The notes under the pieces: generated by a model
Told to the model about the DNA's origin: nothing
Database searches by the model: none
Seen by the model: only the letters and a program-made list of their open reading frames with translations
Translations under genes and position numbers: made by a program
Source of the DNA: Rotaria macrura
Taxonomy: Eukaryota > Rotifera > Eurotatoria > Philodinida > Philodinidae
Length of the DNA: 64,000 nt
Assembly: GCA_900239685.1 (NCBI GenBank)
Contig: OENT01000088.1
Coordinates: forward strand, 1 to 64,000
Direction of reading: 5' to 3'
In this document: positions 1 to 12,015 of the stretch, piece after piece
Position numbering within the stretch: the first letter of the stretch is position 1
Layout: each line of letters begins with the position of its first letter

Positions 1-2402
1 GATGAAAATTAAAAAAGTTATTAAAGAAAAAAGACAAAGTTTTGAAAAATGTAATTGATTTGCCCCAGCGTACTCTATATTAAATGTAAGAATCTATTCT
101 AGTAAATATTTTATGGAATAATATTTAGAATAATAATAATTGAATATGATTGTTCATTGTAAATGTTGATGTCAACGAATTAAATAATAGTGTCTTTTAA
201 ATGTTGACAACTCAAACATGAAATATATATGTTTATACATATAAACAGAAGTCTACAAGTGTTGCTTGTAATTGATTAGAGAGATATACTTATGTTGAAA
301 TGAAATCTTTTGTTAAATTTTATGGTCGACGAAAGAGTTTTTTTGATTCAAGATAACAGATAATGGAAAACAATCAAATATATATATATATATATATAAA
401 TGCACATATGGTTACATTTAATTTAACAGATCTAGCAATAATCCTATTGAAGATCGAATGAATAGTTTTTATACTATTCATATAGTAGTTGAATCGAAAA
501 AAGATGTCTATGCTTTATCGTTCCTTTTTAATTTATTCGTGCTTCTAAACGATATTGATTTGAAGAGTAGGAATGTATAAAAAGATCATTAGAAAATCAA
601 TCAATTGGTATTAAATTTGCATTGTAATATATATGTATTTTGAATGAACAATATAAGGTAACGATGGTACAGATATTTTTAGTACAGGATGTATTTTTCA
701 TTTATGATTTCTTCGTTTAAGAATCAATTGAATTAAGATTCGACAAGTTCAAGAAAGTTCATAGACCAGAGTGCTATGTAATAACAGAAAATGTTTTGTT
801 CAATTTCGAATTTTGATAAAAAAACTTCATATTTTGCGTTTGATTTTGTAAATAAAAATTAATTATAATATCTAAGTCTCTTCTAGATTTTTGTTTCTAC
901 TAGCAATCAGACAAGAATGTCAATATTGTAAAGCTTCATGAAAATTACCATAGCTATACTAGAGAACGAAAGTTGAAATATTAATACAGAATAGAATTCG
1001 TTTTATATTTATTTAGTCAACAAAGTGAACATTAATATAACAAAAATTTATTTCAAGAAAACAAAATTAACGTCTATTCTTAATAATAAACATCGACACA
1101 TTACATAAAAGTAAAATTTCTCTATCGAATGATATGATAAGTAATGTTGCATGATAACTCGAACAAGAATTTTCACTTGGATGTGTATGTTCAGATGTAT
1201 GATAAATAATGCACAGAATAGTCTTGCTTATTATTAATTAGTCCATGAACGATTTTATATTAGTCTTACTAATTATATTTTGTTAGTCATCAGAAAAAGT
1301 AAAAGTGTTCATCGATGTTCGTTCAAGATTTATTATGGAAATTTTGATTGAATATCTTTTAAGGGAAATAAAATTTTTGAGTCGAATTCGAATTAACTAG
1401 TTTCATCGGAAGATTTTAAGCATCGAATAAATCTGTCAACTTATCATTTCATTAGTATAACATCCGTGAAATTTCTACAGTCGACGATTAATTATATTCA
1501 AGTAAGAGAAAGCTATTGAAGTCTTTTTTGTTGTTTGATTAGTTGATTTTCCGTCACGCTAATGGTTATAGTATGGAAAAACAATATTTAATAAATCGAA
1601 TACTTTCTTATGGATCATTATTATCAGCATTATGAAATTTATTCGATCATTTTTTTTTCAACAGTGCTCATTTTAGGAAAATGTTGATGTGCGACTCGAT
1701 TCGAATTAGTTTTCTTGCGATTTCAATTTCTAAGTTTCTATTTAACATCTAGCATTTCAGCTTTTCAATGCTGGCAGAAGCATTATGTACAGTATCTTCA
1801 TCGAACAAACATAAATCAATGTAGTTTGTCGTTTTGTAAGCAGACTTCAAAATGATACTGTTGTACTTTGTATTATTGCTTTACATAATTATGTCTTTCC
1901 GGAAGTTCTTTCACATGTACTAAATGATATGAATATTGTCATTGATTGAGAATAAATGTCAACGATGCTTGGTAGTTTTGATTGTGAATGTTATAGTTGA
2001 ACATTGCATGATTCATATGCATATTCTAGTTTGACAGTAAGACATTGAATCTGACCCTAACATATAAGATCTTATTAACTCACAAAATATAATATTGGAT
2101 TGACACGAAAGAAATAGCAATATTTCACATTTTATTGATGTTTTTCTTTTGAAACAAAAAAAAAACTACGATTCGTTTATCTCAATTGCCATTGATGAAG
2201 CTTAGCTCCAATTAACTGTTTTTAGTTAGATGATAAAACGTTTGTTTAAAATGTTTATCTCAAGATTTACTTCGAGAAAATTTTCTTTATTTTTTCATTA
2301 GTAACAAAAAAAACAGCAAATTAAACAATTTCAGTTTCCTACAACAAAGAGAAGAGAAAAAAAAAGAATTTTAATAGAAAAAAAATTAAGTGTAAAAACA
2401 AG
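1..2402. other. No gene recognised; AT-rich flank
   Basis: I see no open frame with family resemblance and no exon-intron pattern on either strand. The sequence is AT-rich with many homopolymer runs and one short (TA)n microsatellite at about 379-398. It may contain the 3' UTR of IMP3, or a further short IMP3 exon if the donor-like site at the IMP3 stop codon is used, but no matching exon was found. Confidence 0.5.
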
Positions 2403-3353
2403 TTAACGTACCATGTCTTGATACTCCAGCAATTGTCGTCGTATTGCTGAATTATCCGTCCATGAAACGAAGTCTTCTGTATTTCTAAAATGATAAGATC
2501 ATAAAAATTCATTTAATTTTTTTTTCAAATTCATAGTATGTATTATGGAAAAATTTTCCATGTCAAATAAAAATGATGCAATTTTATTTTTATACTGCAC
2601 AAGCGACTATGACGTTAATACTTTTCATTTTTGATGTATTTTAATCTCTCAAGCTTCTGTGATATTTTCAGGTACAAATGAATATATATCATCCATCCAT
2701 ATCCAGAATGACAATAGAAACAAATAAAACTGAAAGATTCGTACGATTTGAATACAAAGGTTTAATAGGATGAATTTAGTATTTTGTTGAATCTATGCTA
2801 TTATTTACCTGGTAACTAGAAATGCTGGATCGGCCACAATGTCGGGTCCAATGCGAACATGTCCTTGTTCGATAAATTTTACAGCTGCTGGTAAATGTTG
2901 TGCCATGTGATTGCGTGTCATAACAACGGGTAAACGACGTCGACAAAATCGACTGGCAGTTATTTTATCAACTAATTCGAGATTTTCTTTCGTTGGTATT
3001 AGGCCAATTGAATGTCTTTGAAATTAATAAAAACAACACTATGTATAGTTATATGTTGAATAGAAGATTATGAAATGAAAAATGATTATGTAGATTTATT
3101 TTTCTTACAATTTTTCTAATAATGTACGCGTTGCTTCAATGCGAAATGGATCATTAGGATCTAATTCTTTAATTTTACGTGCTAGATCACGAATTCGTCG
3201 AGATAAATCATTGTATTTTGTGTAATCTTCACGTTTTTGAATATGGAATTTTCGCATAACGGTAACTTCATGAAGATTTTTATCAACTTCCCAATTGATA
3301 AAGTCCACTTTTTTCAATAGTTTCCGTTCATGAAAACGTAGTTTTCGTACCAT
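2403..3353 (-). CDS. IMP3: U3 snoRNP protein IMP3, three exons
   Basis: IMP3 is the S4-domain protein of the U3 snoRNP (small-subunit processome); it helps U3 pair with pre-18S rRNA in the nucleolus. Exons are 3109-3353, 2809-3015 and 2403-2484 (534 nt, 177 aa; human 184 aa). The start [18 protein letters not shown] is almost the canonical IMP3 N-terminus. The second exon carries the S4 RNA-binding region, including [10 protein letters not shown] and [12 protein letters not shown]. The last exon reads [16 protein letters not shown]. The stop follows at once after EYQDMVR, but the bases at that point (GTACGT, 2406-2411 on the minus strand) also look like a donor, and the usual acidic tail RDDFDL is missing. 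The C-terminus may therefore be either truncated or encoded by an unseen exon. A splice acceptor lies 25 nt upstream of the ATG. Confidence 0.93.
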
Positions 3354-4285
3354 GATGATGATTATTGTTTTCTTTAATCTGTAAAAATGAAAATAGTTCA
3401 CGAAGAAATAAATTACATAAAACCGTTGTTTCCATGAGAATAATTCTATCAATTCAACTTCTCATTAGTCTTCAAGCACAAATATGAAACAGTTATGCAT
3501 ATTCTATTTTACGAAGTATTATTACGCATACATTTAAACGTCGTAAAGTTTTCTCTATGAAGAGAGCCGATGCTAAAGATTTTGTTGATTTTAATATATT
3601 GAATCTATTCTTTTTTTTCTGTTTATCATCAATTTCTATTCACATGAACTATTCCTATATAATGGCTTAAGGTTAGAAAATTGAATGAAACGATCATCCA
3701 TATAAAAATGTCTTTAGTCATGTTCGATTTCTATTCGTGTGTGTTGTCTTATGCTACATGTGGAAAAAAGGATGAATTAGAATGAGATTTAACTATTGTA
3801 AACTTGCTATTTCAATTTTATGTGTAATCATAATCAAAAACTGAAATGTGCAGGATTAATTCGTATGATTAGTAGTCATAAAGTACAATTTATTACATTT
3901 TATCTATTAGGAACCGATTGAATTATGTGATAAACGTTCATATATCTATTCAGAGTACAGTAGAGCCTACAGACGTAGAATTATTTTCGTTGAAGAATTT
4001 CATTTCTTATTAAAAACAAAGCATCTGATCACTATCGATAGACAACGAAAACTTGTCTTTTTTTTTTCGAAAGATAAAATTAAACAACAGACAAAATTTT
4101 CTATATGCTTGATTAACTTTTATTTATATATCGTTATGTGCATTTATTGCACATGTCGATTCACTGTTTTATAAAATAGAAAAAAAGAAACAAAAATAAA
4201 GAAATCGAACGATTTCATAGTCTGTGTATAAAACGAGAAAAAAATAAAGTTGTTTTCTTTAAAAAAAAAATAAATATTTTTTTCT
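3354..4285. other. Intergenic gap IMP3-CREBL2, no gene seen
   Basis: About 0.9 kb between two genes on the same strand. The right part should be the 3' UTR of the CREBL2-like gene. An acceptor-like CAG at 3379-3380 (minus strand) belongs to the IMP3 5' end. Nothing else was recognised. Confidence 0.5.
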
Positions 4286-4567
4286 TTATTTAATTAAATT
4301 AGCAACCTCTGGATCTTCTGTCCATTGTAATAATTCTTGACGTATTTCATTGTTGACACCATTTTGATCCACAAATTGACATATCGTACGAAGACGTTCC
4401 AATTCTTGTTGTAATTGTAGAATAGCCTTTTCTCGGTCAGAAACAAGTTCTTCTAAATATTCATAGCGAAGTTTCTTTCTATGACGACATTGTCGAGCAC
4501 TTTCACGACTCTTCTCTAATCGTGTATTCGAATCACTTTTCATTGGTTTACGACCTCGTTTTCCCAT
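4286..4567 (-). CDS. CREBL2: CREBL2-like bZIP transcription factor, single exon
   Basis: A 93-aa bZIP protein. It begins MGKRGRKP and then has the basic region SRESARQCRHRKKLRYEYLE followed by a leucine-zipper-like segment with heptad leucines (LEELV...ILQLQQELERL). The signatures GKRGRKP and RKKLRYxYLEELVS are those of CREBL2, a small CREB/ATF-related factor; the human protein is 120 aa with an extra N-terminal leader and a different tail. The basic-region asparagine is replaced: SARQC sits where most bZIPs have N-x-x-A-A-x-x-C, as is also so in CREBL2 (SARECR). The ATG at 4567 is preceded 37 nt upstream by a clean acceptor (TTTTCAG), so the leader is either non-coding or trans-spliced. It sits between AP3M and IMP3 on the same strand, 234 bases after the AP3M stop. 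Confidence 0.85.
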   Translation of the reverse strand: MGKRGRKPMKSDSNTRLEKSRESARQCRHRKKLRYEYLEELVSDREKAILQLQQELERLRTICQFVDQNGVNNEIRQELLQWTEDPEVANLIK

Positions 4568-4800
4568 ATGAATTCGGTTATTTTTCTTGTTTTGTTTTTA
4601 CAATCTGAAAACAAAAGCAGAGCATTGATAGATTTCATTTATTTTTATTTAATCATTAATTCAAACTAAAAGACAACACCAATATAAAAATTAAATCATA
4701 AAATGAAGAACGACATTTTTAAATATCGACTTGTGCTTCTTTCGATTTCTATTGCACACAAAAAGTGTTTGTTTTTAAATGACTTGAAAAATAAATAAAA

Positions 4801-7800
4801 CTATGTTCGAATTTGAAATCGACCTTTTTTAACTGTTGTTATATATTTGACACCTTTGAATGGTTTATATTTTTCTCCATGCATATCTACACGTTGTACA
4901 CGTATGCCAGATATAGCTATTTGATTTAATGTAAAACGAACATTCAGTATTGGATTTGATTCTGGTAATGGTTGACCAGTGGAGAGAACAATATTTCCAC
5001 GTAGTGATGGTATACGTGCAGCAGTTTGAGTATTACTTTCTATTTTACCTATATCCCAAACGAGAATTTTCTTAACTGGATCAAATGTAGATTTGCCTTG
5101 TGTTGCCGTCAACGTACAATTCAGTACACACTTTGGCATTGCACATTCGATAACAACACATTCAAGCTAGAACAAAATCAAGATAATAATATTGTTTGTA
5201 ATAAAGTCAAAAAAGATCCAACGAACAGTTTTTCCCATTGTTTGCTTTGGTCCAACAGTTAATTCAAATCGACCACTGCTACCTTCACGAAATTGAATGT
5301 TATGCTTAACGTATATTGGAATGGATATCGAACTAAAATAAATCAGATAAAAATGGTTTCATTGTTGACATTTCGTTCATAGTTTTCTAAATATTACAGT
5401 AGTATAATTTTATTTTCATAAATATATATATCCGATTTTTATCAAAGAATATGTCAATCATTAGTTTCATAGTCAAGTACTGCTTCACTCTAATTTATAT
5501 ATAAGAATCTATAATATTAGATATATCGATGGTCAATGAAATTATCAATGTGTAAAATCTGATGTTTACCATAATATCTTATGCTTTTTTCTTCGATATG
5601 ATTCAAGAGATAGTATGACATATTTCTGAGAAAAAGTAGATACCCCATACTAATAAATACGTTCGCTTGGAAAGTAAACTATACACACATGTGCATCATA
5701 TTTACAATAAAACATGTAAACATACCTCTCAGATAATAAAAGAGACTTGTAAGTTGAAAATCATACATATAAAATTTCAACTGCATTAATGAAAATCATG
5801 AGATTTACAGAATGAAAAATTAAATTCTATATGAAATTTGCATGATCGATGGCTTAATTTTTAAATAATACCATACAACAAATATTTATATAGAATGGAG
5901 AAGAAATTTGATTGGTGAAAAAATTCGATAGGAAACCATTTCGTTTGAAAATTAAATAAATAATAAATAAATCTATGAAAGTAGAATATGAACAAATTTT
6001 TGAAAGAAAACATAAACAATCGATTGAACACTAATAATTAAAATCTTTCTACTAATAAGAGAAAAAACTTCATTGGTTATGTTGTAATGACGAAGTTCAA
6101 ATCACCGATAATAATTGTCGATAGTGAAAACAATGTCAGAGATATTTGCATAAATCAGTGAAAAACACGATTCGATTACATAATAACGCTGAGAGGAAAG
6201 AAGGTCATTTCATACAACTATGTCAGAATCGATGTAGGATTATTCATGAAAATACTTCACTGAAAACAGAGAAGGTTCCACGTGTTTTTCATTCAATTTT
6301 AATAACAATAAGTACTAAGGCAAAAGATATTGACATTAATTAGCTTGAATGTATTCATTATGTAAAAGAATGCACTGACTGACACTCGTAGACTCACTGC
6401 AACATGTTTTTATATATGTACAAAGAGCTGTTTTAAAAAAAGCAGTTCCCTACAGCTTCCGACAAAAAACAAACACAAATTCTAAAAACTTGACACGTCT
6501 AAGCACTTCATTACTATTGTCACTGATGTATTTGTACTTAGAATGTTGAATAGGATATTGTAAATTCATCATCTAAAAACATGTACGATACAACTGAATG
6601 ACAATAATATGGAGCCAGTAAAATGTCTCTGTATCTTCTTGGCTAATTTGCACGAGGACTATTAAATTGAATAGTTTGTGATGTTCCGTACAGATACGAT
6701 TAACTACATTTTTGATCCATCGATCAATCTAGCGTAGAACATTCCTACATTAACGAACTACAGAAATAGTTGTTTCTGTTATCATAGAGAATATACAATC
6801 GAACAAATGATTCGATACAGATTACTAAGATATCTATCTATTCTGTTTTTAACGTTAGTTTCAAGGTGTATTGTTAAAATTTTATCTTTATTTATCAAAT
6901 ATGATGAATTGAATGTTTCATTGATAAGATGCTATGTGATTTAGTCTACTTGTTCAAATGTTTCTTATCCTAGATGATAAAAAATAATATATATTTATTC
7001 GTAACTTACTTTTGTGAACCGATATGGTATGAAATTAAACGAAAATTCCCATCCGGTGGAATGAATGAAAGAACACGTTCACTCTTGAATAAATCACATT
7101 GAAAATTAATAAATAAATTCTAATTGATTAGAGATTATAAGATCATACCTCCCATTTTTTTAATCGAACGCATGGATGAAAGCTAACATCATCCAATAAT
7201 CGTGGATTTATAAACGATAATGTCAAATCAGGCATACCACTCAATTTAACACAACAATCAATCTAAATAGTAATGAGACGACATGTCATGAAATTCATTG
7301 TTATCAAATAATAGAAACGAGCAATAAATCAGATCGTGTACATAGCAAAATAAAATCGACTTGTTTCGTTTCTAGCTATACAATCATCGTTGATGGTGGG
7401 AGCGTAGTGAGAAATAAAATCTATTCATACCACACCGCTGACTTCGGCATTAATAATTATTCCTTGCGGATCAATAATGGCATCAAGAGTTTCAATTATA
7501 TCGAACAATACTTCGTTTGTAGTTCGATGTATGATTCCTACTTGACGCCATGTTATACCTGTTTCCATGCCCACTGCTATTTTTTTTGCATATTCTCGTG
7601 ACTCATTAACACTAATATTCAATAGAAAAACAATATATTACAAACGAATATCTCAACTCTTTTGTTATTGTTTCATTTTATGATTAAAATAAATAAATAA
7701 ATGTAAAAGATACTGTTTGCCTTCGCCGTATCATAACCATAATTCTATTCACTTACATATCCTTGAATTTCACACATAATTGTTCCACCATTACGATCAA

Positions 7801-10800
7801 TAATAGCATCTATTTCTTCAATTAAATCAAAGTAAGCTTCATTATTTGAATATTTAACACCCATTCGACGCCATGGAATATTTGATAATTGACTAGATGG
7901 AAGTGTATTACTAATGCTAGAAGAATAAATTTTAGTCTATTTTTTCTTATTTGTTTTCTTCGTTCATGTAATCTTTTTTTCCTTATTTTTTTTTAAAGTA
8001 ATTCTAAAATTGAGAACAACATGAAAATGATGTTTTCTTTTACTTACTTTGTATTATCTCCAGTAACAAGATTCGCCACTTTACGAAATATATTCGGTGG
8101 TTTTATAAGTTCTTTTAAAATATTTGTTTCAGTCGCTAATGGTAAACCAGAATCGAGCATTTCATCCAAAAGCTAGTAAGTGAATAAAACAGAACAAAGA
8201 AAAAAATATTAAAAAAGAAAGACAAACTAATGTTTTACTTCATAAACAATAACATAATTATCCTTGAGTGATGTTTCTGTACATTCACCAAAATAATCTT
8301 CGAATACATCCATAATACGATGAAGAAATTCGATGACAAAAAGTGGTGCGACTAAAATTTAAATAGAAACAAAATGACAAGAATTTTTTCAAATGATAAA
8401 TCATCTAGTATATGAAAAATGAACATCTATGTACTATTTTAACCCTTTCCGACCGGTTCCCAGAAGTCAAAGAGCAAAAACATCTGTTCCTACATATTTT
8501 TTTATTGCTGTACCTTTGGATACCAAAAATATAACTTTTGGAAAAAGAATTATTGTCTACTTCATGACTCTGTGTTGCCATTTGGCAACAGCCGACCAAG
8601 AAGAGTCAAACATTTGAAAAAATTTTTTTGTTTTTGATCATTGAAAAGCACTAGTTGGTGCTTCTTTCATGTATTCATAGCGTTATTTCAACAAAATTAC
8701 ATGCAATTATCACATAAAAAAGAAATAGAGAAGAAAATATAGATTGGCAACCCTTTCCAATCGACTAACAGAGCTCAGGCCGAGTAGTATGGTTCATATA
8801 CGGCCGAATGAGTGAACGCAGTAATATGACCTTATCATAATGCAGTTACGGTCCGTATACGGAGCCGTATCGTTCGAACTGGGAGGACAGGTAGCAAAAA
8901 CTTTCTTCTTGTATATGTTTTGTTGCTCTACCACATGGATAGCAAAATTGTATTTATCGGAAAAAAGTGATTACGTAGTAAAAGGTGGGCTGTTGATACA
9001 TGGCAACACTACCGAAATGGGTCAAAGATTTGGAGAAAATGGTTTTTTTTCTTCTCTGGAAGAGCACTTTTTTGTGAATTTTTTGGATGCATCCCCCTAT
9101 ACTAAATCATGGTTCGTCTCACTGTTCGTCTGTTGTAATGAAACAGATGAAGTATTTCTGGAATACTCCACAATTTATCGAAATCAAGCGGAAAAGCGGA
9201 TCCCCGTATCCTCTGCATCCTCCCCATATCCAAGATACGAGGATCGGAGAGAAATCTTTGAATCTGGGATACGGTAAGGATACGATTGGGATACAGAGGA
9301 TATAATAGAAATTCGAGGAATACGGAGAATATGAGGAGAGTGCAGAGGATCCTGGAGGCCATTTTTCTCCTCGGTACAAAATGTTGAAAGATATACTGAA
9401 GCAGCCAATTTGAAGTTCAGGCTTTTCGTTCTACATTATTTTGCCGAGTCAACGTTTTTGCAAACATCGAATAAACGTTAGAAAAAATGAGCAATCAAAC
9501 ATTAAGTAGCCTATATCTATATTATTTTGAACTTAACTCCTCATATCACATAAGGCAATGTTGTCAGCTTCAACATATATGGAGAAAATCCTATTGAAAT
9601 TTATTGATATCGATGGAATGTCTTCACCAGTACTGAGCTGGTATTAATCTCATTCTATATGTCGTATATAATGTATATTTTGTTGACCCCATCGAATTTT
9701 ATCTTATTTTTCCCATATATATATCTCCAGAATCCCCATTGTATCCTTGGCATCCTCCATATCCTGACCGTAACCGCGATATAGGAAATCCAATTTTCCT
9801 GCTTGGTCGAAATACTGCAAAGTGAGTGCGATCTTCTACGAAAAATCGAAGAAATTTCGAAACATTTTATAAAGTTTCAGAGCAGACCAGACTAATTCGA
9901 ACTAAACTATGTATGAATACTCGGAAAATTTCTAGAATTTGTGAATTTCTTCAGTTTTTCTGAAAAGATCTAGCTAACCCTGCAGCATTTCGATAAATTG
10001 TGGAGTATTCTAGAAATATTTGATCTTTTAGTTGCAACAGACGAACAAAGAGACAAACCATGGTTTACAATAGAGGCACGAATGCAAAAAAATTTGCTCT
10101 TCAAGAGAACAAAACAAACTGTTTTTTTTCAAAATTTTTGACCCTTTTCGGGTGGATGTTGCCATTTGGTAACACCCCTAGTTTTTATTGTACGGATATA
10201 TTGAATAATCGATGTTCCTGGCGCTATATACAACAGGTCTACGAAGGAAAATTAACCACTAGTTATCTCTGGTATTGAGTGTTTAAGACATATAGGAAAA
10301 TATTTTTACCATTCACATGCTCTTTTGGAGCATTATGAGTACATTCTCCCATCTTCTCAGTGACACGTTTTTTTTGTCTAATGAATCATCAACATGTGTT
10401 GAAATGTGGTATAGTAATTATCAAATCGTCAACACATTTTATATCACTAGTAGAAGTCAACCCTTCGTAAAATATTGACTCAATGTTACCAAATGGCAAC
10501 ATCCGGATGTATAGGATTAATATGATTCGTCATACACGAATGAGTGGATGGCGATTTATAATCATGACAATAACAAAAAAATACAATCTTCTCATATGTC
10601 TATTTGAGAGATACTATTGACTAATGTGTTGATAAATATTCCTGAAGGAATAGTGGTTCAATTAGAAATTTAGCTATACTATTTGTTAACAACGATCAAT
10701 TATTCTGATTAATCGACCCTTTATAAAATATTGTTCATTTGTACTTCGAAATATGCGTCTCTCATAAAGTTCAATATTTTCTATATTGAGTATTTAATCT

Positions 10801-11564
10801 GTGGACGCCTTTACATTTCTAGGAGAGAGCGTTCAATATTATCTCATGTTTTTCGTAGATATTGGTATATTGTAACATTATAATTGAATAAAATTTCAGA
10901 TTGAACTAGAAATAATTGTAGTTTCTTTGAGAATTAAAAACCCGAAATCTTGCATTAGTCTATTGACATGGGAACATTTTGATAGTTGAGTCGAGTGCTA
11001 CTTTTGACTTCTTACTTGACACAATCGATGAGAATAAAGTTATTGACACTGGAATGAAAAGTCTAAAAAAGCTATATTGTAAATCAATCTTATATCGTAT
11101 GACATAAATTCGATTGTTTTCTTGAAAAATATTGTTGTTTTATTAAGTTCGTATTCAATCTAATCTATGCTAATTTCTCATAATTATAATCTATAGACTT
11201 ACTTTCGTTAGTTAGTACTGCAACGAAATAAAGATTATTTCGAAATATATTTATTAAATAGTGATGAGGTGTTGCAATAACAGGTGGGACATCTTCTGAA
11301 TTGGCACACTAAAATATGGAAAAAAAAAACAAATTTATCATAAAAATTGAATAGACAACATCATATTCTACGTACTTTCGATTGAGCTTCAAAAAAATAA
11401 TCACATATCGATTTCCCTACTACTGTTTTCCAATGTTTTTCCATAAAAACATCCCTAGGAAATAGAGAAATAAAAATATCATTTCGCTGAACATATTATT
11501 CAATTTTCGTTATGATGGTTCATATTTACCCTGATCCATTAATTATAAATAGACTATGAATCAT
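4801..11564 (-). CDS. AP3M1: AP-3 adaptor complex mu subunit, ten used exons
   Basis: Medium chain of the AP-3 adaptor, which sorts cargo from endosomes to lysosomes and lysosome-related organelles. Exons: 11530-11564, 11376-11454, 11203-11308, 8239-8351, 8048-8172, 7757-7916 (or alternative 7431-7611), 7149-7262, 7010-7083, 5227-5332, 4801-5166. With the first alternative they total 1278 nt (425 aa; human AP3M1 418 aa) in one frame. The longin-type N-terminus starts MIHSLFLINGSGDVFMEKHW; the linker carries FGECTETSLKDNYVIVYE; the mu-homology domain starts at NIPWRRMGVKYSNNEAYFD and ends GEKYKPFKGVKYITTVKKG, QIRT. The donor after MGKT is GTTCGT, a weaker GT site. Intron 3 (8352-11202) is 2.85 kb and full of repeats. 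The sixth exon is duplicated (see separate entries). An acceptor (CATTTGCAG) lies 17 nt upstream of the ATG. Confidence 0.95.
7431..7611 (-). other. AP3M1: AP-3 mu exon 6, version B (homologous duplicate exon)
   Basis: 181 nt, open throughout, with its own acceptor (ATATTAG) and donor (GTATGA). It has the same entry and exit phases as version A. It encodes VNESREYAKKIAVGMETG then ITWRQVGIIHRTTNEVLFD and IIETLDAIIDPQGIIINAEV, ending SGV. Shared with version A are WR, G, NE, FD, IE, DAIID and the final E-x-x-G. Because both lengths leave remainder 1 on division by 3, using both copies or neither would break the frame; only one can be used per mRNA. Confidence 0.8.
7757..7916 (-). other. AP3M1: AP-3 mu exon 6, version A (start of mu-homology domain)
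   Basis: 160 nt, entered after two bases of a codon and left on a codon boundary. It encodes ISNTLPSSQLSNIPWRR followed by MGVKYSNNEAYFDLIEEIDA and ends GGTIMCEIQGY. This is the version closest to known AP-3 mu proteins. Donor GTAAGT, acceptor TTCTAG. It is first of the two copies in transcription order. Confidence 0.9.
8437..10501. repeat. Cluster of inverted and palindromic repeats in AP-3 mu intron 3
   Basis: The intron between AP3M exons 3 and 4 holds diverged inverted arms at about 8981-9184 and 9987-10180. They share, for example, GTTCGTCTGTTG, GAATACTCCACAATTTATCG and an A/T-rich GGGTCAAA block. Four near-copies of an 18-base palindrome (TGTTGCCATTTGGCAACA and variants) sit at 8573-8590, 8991-9008, 10157-10174 and 10484-10501. 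Between the arms, 9190-9310 is built of repeated GGATAC/GTATCC units partly facing each other. At 8439 a TTAA followed by CCCTTTCCGACC resembles a piggyBac-type end, but no matching opposite end was found. I read this as one or more non-autonomous foldback elements; no transposase was seen. Confidence 0.6.
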
Positions 11565-12015
11565 TCTTTTAAATATTCAATCTGCAAATGAAACAAGAAA
11601 AATGCTTTATATTTTCGTGAAAGGATATTTCAATATGATATGCCAATGCAGAATAAGTATCCTGATCTTAAGGTGTTTTTTTGTTTTCTTCTTATAATCT
11701 CTACTAGTTAAATGAAGGCGACAAACAAAAAATAAATTTACAAAGTAGAATATCAGCACACAGATACGAAAAAAATATATCGAGAGAGCAATACAAACAA
11801 CGTGAATGTGTAAATGAGTACATCTGACAAGCGCACACAAAAAAAAAATAACTAGGAAGGACTGGAGAAAAAGAAAAGTATCCGACGAGTTGAGCTTTTC
11901 TCATTCGATGCGAATGAACACTAGTAAATATATATGTATATGAAATTAGAATATGATAATTTCGACTTTTTTTTTCTTTTGCTTATTGTATTGATGTCTT
12001 GTTTCTTTTGGTTCA

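Noticed and set aside
9102..9408. Three overlapping minus-strand frames of 74-86 codons in the AP-3 mu intron
   Set aside because: They are open in several frames at once because the DNA is made of repeated GTATCC-type units; no family resemblance.
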